In this document: positions 15,101 to 27,419 of the stretch, piece by piece
Layout: each line of letters starts with the position of its first letter
How positions within the stretch are numbered: position 1 is the first letter of the stretch
Origin: Piromyces finnis
Lineage: Eukaryota > Neocallimastigomycota > Neocallimastigomycetes > Neocallimastigales > Neocallimastigaceae
Direction of reading: 5' to 3'
NCBI GenBank assembly: GCA_002104945.1
Contig: MCFH01000009.1
Coordinates: forward strand, 264,501-328,500
DNA length: 64,000 nt
Made by a program: the position numbers and the translations under genes
Notes under the pieces: model-generated
Databases searched by the model: none
Seen by the model: the letters and a program-made list of their open reading frames with translations, nothing else
What the model was told of the DNA's origin: nothing

Positions 15101-16291
15101 TTTTAAGTATCAATAAAATAAAATAAAAATAATTTATTTTTCTTTTTTATGTTTGTTTTTCTTTTTCTTTTTTGTTTTTTTATTTTTTTTTTTTTTTTTA
15201 TAATTTAAATAGGAAAAAAGAAAAAGAAAAAATGGTTTGACACCTCTATTTGTAATTATCAGAATCAAAAAATATTAAATTTTATTTAAATTTATTGCAA
15301 TATATATTATTATATATAAATACTAAAAAATTTAATTTAAATAAAGTTGACATAATTATATAATATAGAAAACTTAAATTATTGATTTAAATAAATTAAT
15401 ATACCAATAATTTTCTTTGGTATAATACATGATTTAAGTATTGGATATACCAAAACTTTTCAATACCTTTAGTCTATATGGATGATTTATGAATTATGAG
15501 AAATTATACTATAGGAAAAAAAAAAAATCATGTTATTTCAATAGCAATGTGTAGCCTAAAGTCTAATATAAAAAAAGTTTTTTAATGTCAAAATATATAG
15601 TAAAAAAAAATTCTTTAAATTTTAACATATAGTATAGTATACATTCTTTATATATATATATATTCTTATAAACTAAATATTCAATTTTTATATAATTATT
15701 ATAATAGTATTACAATATTATATTAAAAAAATTTAAATTATTAAATAAATCAATAATTATAGATACTAATAAAATATATTATTAATGAATTTATTCAAAA
15801 AAAGTTTAATCTTAGATATATAATTTTCTACAGTTTTATATATAATTATTATATAAATTTGAATATTATTAAAATATTACTTCACTTTAAAAATATACCT
15901 TTTCAAAAATTTATCTTAATATAGTGTATATCCATCATCCCTTTTCCATTAATCTATTATTACATTATTACATTAAATTTATTTGATTATTTATCACACG
16001 TTAAATAAGTTAGTTATTATCAAAACCTTTATATTACTGTTTTTATTATTGCTCGGTATTTTACATATCAGTTTCTTTACATAATCATAAGTATAAAAAA
16101 AAAAAAAAAAAAAAAGAACACTTTCAATTCTCAAAATTCATTTTTAATTATTTGATTGAAATTATTTTTTTTTATTTTATTTTTATGGTTTTACTACAGT
16201 TTTATATAATAATTAAATTAATTATTTCATCTTCTTAAAATAGTTTCAATAAATTATTAATTTGAAAGATTGTTTCCTTTGTAAGCTTAAA
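15101..16291. other. Intergenic AT sequence, no gene seen
   Basis: It holds the GDPD-like promoter and the 3' flank of the small lysine-rich gene. Short copies of ATACCAA and TTGGTAT occur at 15402-15460 in inverted and direct order. No open frame with gene-like composition was found. Confidence 0.5.
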
Positions 16292-16438
16292 TTAAACCTT
16301 GTTCTTTTGGTTAGATTTTTCAGCTTTCTTTTGCTTGTATAATTTTTGTTCTTCCTTTTTGGCAGATTTAGACTTTGGCTTATTTCTTTCAGCCTTAGTT
16401 TGTGGAGCAGCCTTATCCTTTCCAGTCTTCTTAGCCAT
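16292..16438 (-). CDS. Small lysine-rich protein (48 aa) with a probable 5' UTR intron
   Basis: The open frame starts MAKKTGKDKAAPQTK and ends QKNKV before TAA. About a third of residues are Lys, with many Gln, Ala and Glu. It prefers GCT, AAG and CCA, the same codons used in the BRR2 gene here and unlike the poorly coding surroundings, which argues that it is a real expressed gene. On the coding strand an acceptor (TATATAG) lies a few bases before the ATG and a donor (ATCGGTAAAT) lies about 110 bases upstream (about 16545), suggesting a spliced leader exon. It has no membrane segment or known domain. It might be a ribosome- or nucleolus-associated peptide, but I do not recognise it. Confidence 0.6.
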   Translation of the reverse strand: MAKKTGKDKAAPQTKAERNKPKSKSAKKEEQKLYKQKKAEKSNQKNKV

Positions 16439-18553
16439 TTTATTCTATATAAATAATTTCAATTTTACATTATAATTAGTTTTTTTTTTATATATATATA
16501 TAAAAATAATTTTATTAACATTAATAATAACAATAATATTTACCGATTTATATATTAGATTTTATAAAATAAATAATAATTAAATATTAAATATTTAACT
16601 GAATACTACTTTTCAAGACAAATTCCTTCATTTTTATATAAAAAATGTGTAATTAACGTTATCAGACTCTGTAAATAAAAATTATTAAATTTTAATTAAT
16701 TTATTATTATACATTATTAACAATTAATAATTAATGTATTAATTATTCTACTATATGGAGTTTTTATTATCGCTAGAAATATATTTAATTATTACTAATT
16801 ATATAAATATCTATTTCCTATTGAAAAGAAAAAAAAAGAAGATTATAATAATTTAAAATTAATAAGGTTTTTAAAATTAGACACTCTAACGATATATATA
16901 TAAGTAAATATATTTTAAGGTAAAACACTTGATCCATATTCTTAAATGATATTAGTTAACACTAAAAAAAAATAATAAATTGATATTAATAAACTTTTTA
17001 TATATTAAGATTCAATAATGCCAATTATATGATGAAAAAAAAGAAAAAGAATAAATAAAAATGCCAATTATGTAAAGAAAAAAAAGGAAAAAAAAAAAAA
17101 GAATAAATATTAAATATTATATAGACTATAGTAATTGGTTTTCTTATCAATTTTTCGTTTAATATAGTAAAAAATATTAATTAATAATATACAAAAAAAT
17201 ATATTTCAATTAGATTATTAAAGTTTGTACTAAACATACCATACAGTACACATCTGATCTACTATAATGTGATATATAATAATTAATATTAATATTTGTT
17301 TTAGGATTATATATCATAATAATCATAATATTTCTTGAATTTTTTCACTATCATAATTTTCTAAAAAAAAAAAAAGGTCTTAATTGTCAATGGTATTCAA
17401 AAGTATTTATGAAAGTTAATAATGGAATACTGTATTGGTTTTTAATAAAAAATATTTATAGAACTATGTATTATGACTATTTATTCTAATTCTTTTTTTA
17501 AAAAAAAAATGAGAATATTTTGAAAATATTTTTTTAAAAAAATTGGCATATAATTTTATTATTAACTTTAAATATTATAAAATTTTTAAAATTTAAATTA
17601 TTTTTTTTTTATATTATGACTATTCATATAAAAATTCATTTTAATTATATTAATAATTAGACTAAAATAAGAGATATTTATATTTATATATTTGTTTATA
17701 ATGACATATGACGGATTATATCAACTATAAAACTACCTTTATTTATAAATGAAGTTATTAAAAAATTATATTACACTTGCAATAATAGTAATGAAAAAAA
17801 AAAGTTTTACATTTACTTTTTTTTATATAATGTATAACTTTATAAACAAAAAATATAAAAATAATAATTAAAAGTCTTTTATTAATTTTCGATTATATAT
17901 TCTTTTCATTTTTTTTATATAATTCTAAACCTCCATATAACCAATTTGGCTATTTAGTATAGTGTAAACTTAAAATTTTTTTTAATTAAGACATTATATC
18001 TCAATTATTTTTTTTATATTAATTAAACATTAAATAATTATTTTTGCTTTTCTAGAATTTATTCCCTGAAAATGATTTTATAAAGCAGTTTATAAATACT
18101 TTAAATTTTATTTTAATAATGCATTAATATATTTTGATTTTTTATATATTTAACCACATTGATGTATTACCAGAATTAATATTAAAAGTAATAGTAATTC
18201 TTTTTTTTTTTTTTTTTTTTTGAAACAAAATAATTATAACAATAAAATTATATCATATCAAATGTATTGAAAAAATATTTTTTCGTTACTATAAAAATAT
18301 AATAACATTTTAAATGTTTTTATAAAAACTTCTTTCAATAGTGTTTTTAACATTAACCCCTAACCAAAACATCCATTTCTAACTATAGTATTAAAGCAAA
18401 ATTTTAATAGTATTTAATTTTAGGTTTATATTTCTACCAATTTTAATTTACCAATCATAATAGATTTTAAATTAATTTAAAGTTCATACTTATATTTTAA
18501 AATTAAAAAAATAAATAATTAAGAATAATAATTATTGTAGATAATTTAATAAA
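16439..18553. other. Long AT-rich intergenic region, divergent promoters at both ends
   Basis: About 2.1 kb separate the small lysine-rich gene (-) from RNase H2A (+). It is AT sequence with many short A and T tracts. I found no exon-like segment with normal amino-acid composition, no tRNA and no clear repeat unit. Confidence 0.5.
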
Positions 18554-20036
18554 ATGGAGTTTTCAAGTCCTATGTATTCAACCGAAACAGTAGTTTCACC
18601 AATACCTGAAATATGTAAAGAGGAAGAAGTTTTAATAGGTATTGATGAAGCAGGAAGAGGACCCGTATTTGGTATCATTAATTGAATTTCGGTAAAATAT
18701 TAATTATAAAATTTAGATTAATTCAAGAAAATTAATAATTAACTTTAATTTATATATATATATATAATAAAGGTCCAATGGTGTATGCTACCTGTTACTG
18801 TCCAATTTCTAAAATTGATGCATTAAATAATTTTGGTTTTGCTGGTATAAGAAAAATTATTTAATTAATTAATATACATATAAATTTATATAATTTTTAT
18901 TATTTATTAATATAAATTTCAATATCTTAATAAAGACTCAAAAACATTAAATGAACAAGCAAGAAATGATTTATTTGATGTTATAAATAAAAATTCAGAT
19001 ATTTTTGGATGGATGGCAACAGCTTGTAGTCCTCAAGATATATCAAAGCATATGTTAAGAAGGTAAAATTATTATATTTAAATCCTAACATCATCATAGT
19101 TTAACAACTTTTTTTTTTTTCTTTCTTTCTTTCTTTTATTATTATAATTATTCAAAATAATTAATTAAAAAAAGAGAAAAATATAATTTAAATCAATTTG
19201 CACATGATACTACAATTGATTTAATTAATAATGTTTTAAAACATAAAGTCAAAGTTAAGGAAATATATATAGATACAGTAGGTCCAGCTTCAGTATATCA
19301 AGCAAAATTGAAAACTTTTTTTCCGACACTAAAAATCACAGTAGAAAATAAAGCAGATAGTAAATTTCCTATTGTTAGTGCTGCGAGTATATGTGCCAAA
19401 GTAATAATTAAATATTTCATATTAAAATTTAAAACTTTATCTGAAATTACTTAAATCTTTAATTAAATATGGTATAAATTAAAATTGTTGTTGATGAAAT
19501 AATAAAAATATTGGACAGGTTAATCGTGATAATTTAATTTCAAATTGGAAATTTATTGAAAATAAAGTCTTTATTGGAGAAAAAGGCTCAGGTTATCCAG
19601 GTGATCCAAAAACAAAAGATTGGATAAAAAATCATTGTGATAAGGTTTTTGGTTTTCCAGGTCTTGTTCGTTTTAGCTGGTCTACATGTGAGAATTATCT
19701 TTTAAATAATGGATATACAGTTAACTGGTTAGTATATAATATCAAAATATATAATATATTATTATTATTGTTGTTGTTGTTGTTATATAATTTTTTTGAA
19801 TTAATAATTATAAATTGTAAATATAAAATTATTTTATACATAAAAGGCCGGATGATGATAAAAATAAAAATGGAAGTAAAAGTAAAGGAAGAATCACGAA
19901 AGGATCAATAGAAAAGTTTATGAAACAAAATAGTCAAAAACAAGAAACATTGAATAATGATGAAGAAGAAACTGCATTCCTTAATGATAAAAAGAAAATA
20001 TTTAATTTAAATCTTGTTTCTGTTAATACTCTTTAA
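18554..20036 (+). CDS. RNASEH2A: Ribonuclease H2 subunit A (catalytic)
   Basis: This is the catalytic subunit of RNase H2, which cuts RNA in RNA-DNA hybrids and starts removal of single ribonucleotides from DNA. Exon 1 carries the hallmark IDEAGRGP (the Asp and Glu that bind metal). Splicing at GTATCA restores GPVFGPMVYA. Later exons give DSKTLNE, GWMATACSP, IDTVGPASVYQ (third acidic residue), ENKADSKFPIVSAASICAKVNRD (fourth Asp) and GSGYPGDPKTKDWI, the eukaryote-specific block. The tail, about 60 residues after FSWST, is basic and Asn-rich. Start ATG is the first in frame; stop TAA 20034-20036. About seven exons. Confidence 0.95.
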
Positions 20037-20963
20037 AGATTTTAAAGATGATAATGATAATATATCAATAATTAATCGGTTCATTTACAAATATTTAAAC
20101 TGGTGTTTTATAAAAAAAAAAAAAAAAATATTATTAATATTATTAATAATATAATTGTAATTAAAAAAGAAAAAGAAAAAAAGAAAGAAACCTAATAAAC
20201 GTTTATAATATTTATATTAATATGTTTTTAGTCTTTGTTTTTGTATATTTTGTTATGATATATAAAATTAAAATGACCTTTATACAACCATAACATATAC
20301 TTTAACCAAATTTTAATACTTTAACATTTTTATGAATATTGTTAATTCTTTAAATTTCATTGAATGAAAAATAAAATACATTATAATCAAAAATTAATAC
20401 AAAAAAAAATTATTTATTTATTTTTTAATTTAAATAATAAAGTTTTTTATCTATTATTTATAAGTAATGGAAAATTCACTAGATAGAAAAAAAAAAAAAG
20501 AAAGCATTTATTTTAATATTAAACTATTATTATATGAATATTATATTTACATAATAATTTTGAAACTACAAATTTTACAATAATCGAAATATGAATAATT
20601 AAATAAGGGTTGAAAGATTTTTATATAATCCAGTAGAAACATATAAATATTAATGATTAATGAAAAAAGATATTAATAATATATATTAATTCTGTTTGCT
20701 TATAATTTAATATTTACTCTCCAATTCTCCAATTGTAAATAATATTAATAAGCCTAAAAATCAGTATATCTATTTATACTATAAATTAAAAAATAAAAAA
20801 TACACTTAATTATTGATCTTAACAAACTTTAATTGATTATTAAAATATTATAAAAGTAGAATACTGTTATAATTATTAATTAATTACATTATTATATTAT
20901 ATACTTTTTTATATTAGAAAATGAATAGAATTGGTATAGTTAAATTTTTTTTTTATTGATCTG

Positions 20964-20983
20964 TTCCCCCATATATGTGGGAA
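20964..20983. repeat. GC-richer near-perfect palindrome
   Basis: TTCCC and GGGAA flank a CATATATG core with a single mismatched pair, giving a 20-base inverted repeat. It stands out in an almost pure AT background. Confidence 0.6.
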
Positions 20984-21372
20984 GCACAAACGAGATTTAC
21001 TCAATGTATATATTAATTAATTTTAAAGTTTTTATATTTTAAGATTAAGAGGTTTGCATATTTGCAAATACAACTGCATGTTTGAATTAAAATTCATAAT
21101 AATTATAGTACAACTTCAAATTAACCTTCATTAAATTATTACGAATGAATACTTTTGAATAATTTAAATAATGATTTTTATATTATTACAAAACGGTAGA
21201 GGAAATACAAAATTATTTGCTAATTATTAGTAAAAAATTTATTGTTATTCATATTTTAGATTTTAATATAACATTTTAATGCTATAATAATATTTCATTT
21301 AGATAGAATATTCCTCTTAAGCTACAAAATAATAATTCATTTTTGATTGTTTTTTTTTTTAATATTATATTA

Positions 21373-21412
<40 letters not shown>

Positions 21413-21669
21413 AAAAAATTAAAAATTAAAAAATTTATTGGAATAAATGAATTGAAAATTTTAATATTAAATATTATTTGTTTTTTATTATAGCATGATT
21501 CTTTTTTTTTAATGATTGTTTAAAAATTTTATATATACCATTTTTTTTTTTTTTAATTGTTATTATAAGAATTATAATTTCATATTTTTTTGGTTTACTT
21601 CTATACATAAATAAAGAATACCTTTTATATAAATAATATATTATTTATTATTTATTTATTATCAAAATT

Positions 21670-21695
21670 ATAGTTATAATAACAATTATAACTAT
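21670..21695. repeat. Perfect 11-bp hairpin
   Basis: ATAGTTATAAT at 21670-21680 and its exact reverse complement at 21685-21695 are separated by four bases (AACA). Confidence 0.7.
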
Positions 21696-21952
21696 ATAAC
21701 TTTGAATATACAATAATATTAAATGCCAATATATTTATGGAAAATAAAAATAAACATTTATAAATTTTTTAAACAAATTTTATAGATTGATAATATAATA
21801 TTATTAAAAAATATTGTTCATATGATTTTACCAATTTCAAAAAAAAAAAAAAAGAACAATATTTTAAGTGATATGCAATTTTCTATATCAGTTCTTATCA
21901 AGAAATAATTTTAAGGTTTTTTCTAATAACATATATAATATATTCCTTTTTT

Positions 21953-21984
<32 letters not shown>

Positions 21985-22536
21985 TACTATATAGGTAAGT
22001 TAATAAATATTTCTCAATAATAAAAGATTTTTATATCATATTATATACTAAAATATATTTCTAATGATATATATCTTTTCTTTTTGCTAATATTAATTAA
22101 GATTATATACTTGAAGTATTATAAATCAACATTTCAAAACGGTTTCTATAATATTAAAATTAAAAACAATTTTTATTTTTCATTATATATTTGTATTCTA
22201 TTGAGTAATAGATATTCTCATTTATATTAAACAATAAACAATTTTTATTGATAATAATTATTTTAAAAAATTTTTGAAAATTGATAGTATTCACCCAATT
22301 AATTCAAGTTTTAATACAACATCAACAAACAAACAAAAAAAAAAAAGTAACAAATTAATTTGAAACCATAAATATATCATTATAATGTTTTTTTAGCAAT
22401 TAAAATAAGCAATAAAACATTATCAATTTATCTTTTTATTGAGAAATAAATATTATATATGCTATTAGTATATATATATAATTATAAAATTATAATTTAA
22501 GTAGTGAATTAATTAATTAGTAATAATATATTCATC

Positions 22537-25500
22537 ATGGATATTAATACTTTTATTCAAAGGGTTATTCAAGTATCTATGGTAGTATTTCCTGTAAGTA
22601 TTTTTTTTTTTATATTATTAATATATATGATACATTCATGATAATTAATACATTATAAATAAATATAAATAAATAGTTATAAAAGTGTTGATAATAATAA
22701 ACTAATGTGTCTTTTTTTTTTTTAGGTAAGTCCATATTATGATCAATATAAAAAGTTAAAACATGACCCAGAGGGCAAAAAAGGTTTTTCTCGTCATGTA
22801 TGTGGTTTGTTATTAATAGCCAATGTTTTTAAAATGTTCTTTTGGTAATTTAAAATAATATTGTATTTTTTTTAAATAATTATATTTTCTTATTATTATT
22901 ATTTTAGAATTATACTGAATTTCATAAATATTCGATTTTATATATGTGAATAGGTATGGCAAACGATTTGATATTACTTTACTATGTCAATCAATTTCCA
23001 TGTTTATTGTCCAATTTATTTTAATTCGTAAATATTTTTAATATAAATTTTTAAAAAACATATTTTATAAAAAAATATTAAAAATTAAAAATTAAATATA
23101 TCAATAATTAATTATTTTTAAAATTAAATAAAGACGCAAGTAAACTTGATATGAGAATTATTTATTTAAAAACAGGAAAAGAGTGGATATATAAATCATT
23201 TACTTTATATCTTGTTTTGATAATATTAATATCTATTGTTTTATCCATTTTGGGCTATTATTTTAACAATTCCTACGTATATCTAGAAATTATTGGTTTT
23301 ATTGGTATTAGTATTGAGGCTGCTGTACCTATACCACAAGCTATTCGCAATTATAATAATAAATCAGTAAAAGGTTTTAGTAAAATGGTTTTAATAGTTT
23401 GGTTTACAGGAGATATATGTAAAGTATGTTACCATGGTTTTATGCATACTCCTCATCAATTTTTCTTGTGTGGTCTTTTCCAACTTTTTATGGATGTAGT
23501 AATAACCTCTCAATGGTTATACTATTCTGGTTCTGGTGTCGATTGGTATGATTGTTATGCAAGAAAATATGGATTATATTATGTTAATGAAGATATGGAT
23601 GATGATGAATATAGTGAATATTCTTTTGACAATAATTCGTATCAAAAATGCAATACTTCTTCTTCTTCATTTGATAGTAATAGTTTTGATTATTCTTCAG
23701 GAGCAAATTCAACAAACATGTCACCGATATCAACATTAAAAGTAAATGATCATGATGGAAATGGAAAGTATTCTTTTTTGAAAAATAAAGATGATAATAT
23801 GGATCATATTATTGGTAATACAAAAACTGAGGATAATGGGTTGTTTACATCCAATATCCAATCCTCCTCAAATAATAAAGAAAATTTATCATTACCGATT
23901 AAATCTCCATATGATCGTAAAAATAGTCAAAGTAGTGTAAGCACCTTTTTTTCGGCAGGGGATGAAGCTACTGGAAATGATGGTGATATTGAAAAAGAAT
24001 CAGATGAAGAGGATCAAAGGTTAATCGCGGTAGCTTCAGCAAATTATGCAACTAGTGATATTAAAAATGATTCCCCTAATAATATATTGAATACTAATGA
24101 AGATATAGACTATGAAAAATGTTCTACTGTTCAATCATTAAATTCATCAATATTTACTAATAAGAAAGACCAAAATTACTATAATTATATAAGTGATCAT
24201 GCTGATTATTCGAGTTGTATAAGTGATGTAGATCGTTATTCACCTTTATCTCCACCAATAAATGGATTATCCGAGGATCCTGGTTTTTTAACTGATCCAA
24301 ATAACCAAAAAAGAACAAAGCATCATAATCATCGTCATCATCGTCATTCAAATAATTCATCAGCAGAAAAATCAAAACATACCCCATCATTATCAACAAA
24401 ACGAAGTAAAGGAAATTATGGTATTGATAAATCTATTTTTGAATATTTACAGGATGGATATGGTAAATTAAATCCTAGACTAAACGAAATATCGTTTAAT
24501 AATAAAACTTCTATTACAAGAACAACAACAGCTTCCAATGCCACGGATAAAACAAAAATAAATAATTTATCATCTTCTAATAATGATATAATGATATCTA
24601 TACCAGATAACAGTAATAACAATAATAATAGTAATGATAGCAATGATAATGTTGATAATAATAGGCAATCTCCAACGAAAAAACTTATATCCAATATTGT
24701 TAAGAAAACATTTAAAAATATTGTTAGGAAAAAGAAAGAATTTCCATATAATCAATTAGAAGATGAAAATAATAATAATGATGTAGAGTTAGATTCTTAT
24801 GAATATTCAAATCAATATAGTGAACAGGATCCATTGAAATCACTTGAATCTGAAGATAATAGTAATAGTAATTCTAATGATAATTTCAATTTTGATAATA
24901 AAAAACATAGTAATGTTATTAATACCAATAAAGAAAATCCAAATATTAATTCAATTGATACTATCAATAATCAAACAAAAAAGAATTCTTATGAATCTCT
25001 TTTGGTGCCTAAATCGCAAAATACTGAAGAAAGTCCCTCCTCATTTTCTAATATACAATTGCAGTTAAATGATAATCAAAATAAAATAATTGACAATTCC
25101 AAACCCCCGTCACTATCTAATAAAAGAAAGTTACACATTCAAACGCAAATTACCACAAATAATGAAAATACTAATATTGAAACATCCGCCGTGACACCTC
25201 ATTCTTCTATGAAATCCTCTACTATTTCAACTATTATATCGCATACAAAACCAATTGGCGCTGCAACCTCAAAATTAATATCTTCTTCATCAGCAGTTAT
25301 TAACAACACTATTAATAATATGCAAAATACTAAAAGAGCAAAAGCAAAAGCAAATGCTGAAGCAGCTTTTCAAGCAGAAATTGATACAGCATTTGATGGT
25401 GATGATTTTGATCGAGATATAAGGGATGGTATTGGTTTTAATAGCATTAAAAATAAGAGTTATAATAGAAAGAAGGAGCATGACAGCAACGTTTCTTGTT

Positions 25501-25646
25501 ATTCTTCAGTAGCGTCTGTTGATTCTTCAACCGAAGTTCGAGGTCAAACTAATAATTTTAAAAATAAATTAAAAACTTGGACAGGTTTTACAATAAATGA
25601 AGTAGATTATACGGAGAGTGAGTCTAAAACCCCAAAAGTAATATAA
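22537..25646 (+). CDS. PQ-loop (SLC66A2/ANY1-type) membrane protein with a very long Asn/Ser-rich tail
   Basis: Four exons (22537-22593, 22726-22844, 22954-23027, 23134-25646) join to exactly 921 codons. About the first 215 residues form a PQ-loop protein. A first repeat has PVSPYYDQYKKL and GFSRHVCGLLLIAN; a second has VPIPQAIRNYNNKSVKGFS, followed by three more hydrophobic segments including LFQLFMDVVITSQW. Both match the PQLC1/SLC66A2 and yeast Any1 layout, proteins of Golgi and endosome membranes that antagonise phospholipid flippases. The remaining roughly 700 residues are hydrophilic: acidic stretches, many Ser and Asn, a His/Arg cluster (KHHNHRHHRHSN) and basic patches. Relatives are usually only a few hundred residues long, so the tail is the oddity. 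The frame is open with no break, and codon use is similar along it. Confidence 0.82.
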
Positions 25647-26251
25647 AGTTGAGATAATGATGAGGAATAAAATAACTATAACTAATGACTTAGTTATCAC
25701 AGTTATCATAATAGTTTTATTAAAAAAAATAGCATTTATATATAATTTAAAAATACCAAAATAGAATATATTTAATAAATCATTAAAAGAATTAAAAGAA
25801 ATTATAAATATATTTTTGAAGAATAGAATATTTATATATATTCTTTTATTAATGATAATGCCGCATAAGTAATATGAATAAAAAATATATATATAAAAAA
25901 TAAGATTTTTGTATTTTTTAAAATCCTTATTTTTATTATTTATTTAATATATATCATATATATCAGAAAATATATGATTCTTTAATCTTTCAATAATGTA
26001 TATAATACCAAATTAAGTTAAGTTTTAAATAAAAATATTATAATATATAATATAGTAATAGTATTAGAATTATAATTATGTTATATATTATATTTTAAAC
26101 AATATTTTCTTTATAAAATAATAAATATTTTATTATTTATTTTGATTCTACCTATTGTTAATTTATTTTAATAGTACTACATTATTATTTATATATATAT
26201 ATTTTTTTTTATAAAATATTAAAGAATAAATTTAAAATCTATAAAGATAGA

Positions 26252-26285
<34 letters not shown>

Positions 26286-27419
26286 AGACCATACAAAAAT
26301 CAAATGAATATAATCAGATGAATATAAAAAATAAAATTAAAAAAAAAAAACCTTTCAAACTTCTTTATATATTTATTGGATATCAAAATAATGAATAATG
26401 TATTATGTTTTTTCCATTATAGTTATATATATAAAAAAAGGTTATTATTATGATAAATTACTATTATTTTTTTATTTTTGTATTATATAAGAAAATCAAA
26501 TTAAATAAAAATTTAAAATTTTTTTAAAAATATAATTATTTAATTTTAGATTTAGTTTTATAATATATTAATTTTATTATATATATTTTTAAATAGCATT
26601 ACATAACTTTTAATGTAATAATGAAAATGAATAATAGGTACAAAAAAAAAATATAGATTGTTTCTACTTTCTTACTTTTTATTCTAAATATTTATATAAG
26701 TTTATCATTTATTCTTTTTAAACATAGAGTTCATCTGACTTGTTAAGAAAAATTTATAAATATTTATAACAGAAAATATATCGAGAAAAATTAATAATCC
26801 AAAAAATTTATGAATAAAGAAAACCCGATAAAATTTTATATAACAAGAAGAAATAGATTATATAAATAAAATAATAGAGAAAAAAAATAAAAAAAAAAAA
26901 AATCATAGAATTCTTTTAATTGCTATATCAACAAAACATATGTTAAAGAGCATAATTAATTGACAAGAGTAGTTAAAATTCTCAAAAATATTATTATTAT
27001 AACTTTTATTTTTTTTTTATTTTTAAAAAAATATATAATAAAATAAATTTTAACAGTAAACACATTATTTTAATTAATATAAAAAAAAAAAAAAAAAAAA
27101 TACAATATTATATAAAGGCTATATATAAATAATATCATTTTTTTAATAAAATAATTGTGTATATTTACACCAATATATAATTTATACAAAAGTTTTCCTC
27201 TTAATTAATTAAAACTCTATCCTCGAACATGTATATTAAATTCTAAAAAAAATCTATTACATTTATTTCTATTCCTTCATTAATGGGCTTTTCTATTATA
27301 AAAATATAATAAAAAAAAATAAACATTAAATGTTATCTCTCTCAAACTTATAACTTTGAATAATATTTTATATTGTTTATATTAAAAAAAAATAATACTT
27401 TATATGAATAAATAACAAT
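25647..27419. other. AT-rich intergenic region, no gene seen
   Basis: About 1.8 kb lie between two + strand genes and include the 3' flank of the PQ-loop gene and the promoter of the TPR gene. There is a short ATT run at about 26262-26285 and several poly-A/T tracts. Confidence 0.5.

Larger units (their letters stand above)
20037..22536. other. Long AT-rich intergenic region with AAAT repeat and two palindromes
   Basis: About 2.5 kb lie between RNase H2A and the PQ-loop gene. There is an AAAT tetranucleotide run at about 21373-21411, a 20-base near-palindrome with unusual GC content at 20964-20983, and an 11-bp perfect hairpin at 21670-21695. No coding segment or RNA gene was recognised. Confidence 0.55.

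Noticed and set aside
16439-22536. Possible extra genes in the long intergenic stretches
   Set aside because: Outside RNase H2A no stretch shows balanced amino-acid composition with usable splice sites on either strand.
24157-25481. Several hydrophobic minus-strand frames within the PQ-loop tail
   Set aside because: They are shadows of Asn/Ser/Asp codons on the + strand; none shows a domain or splice support.
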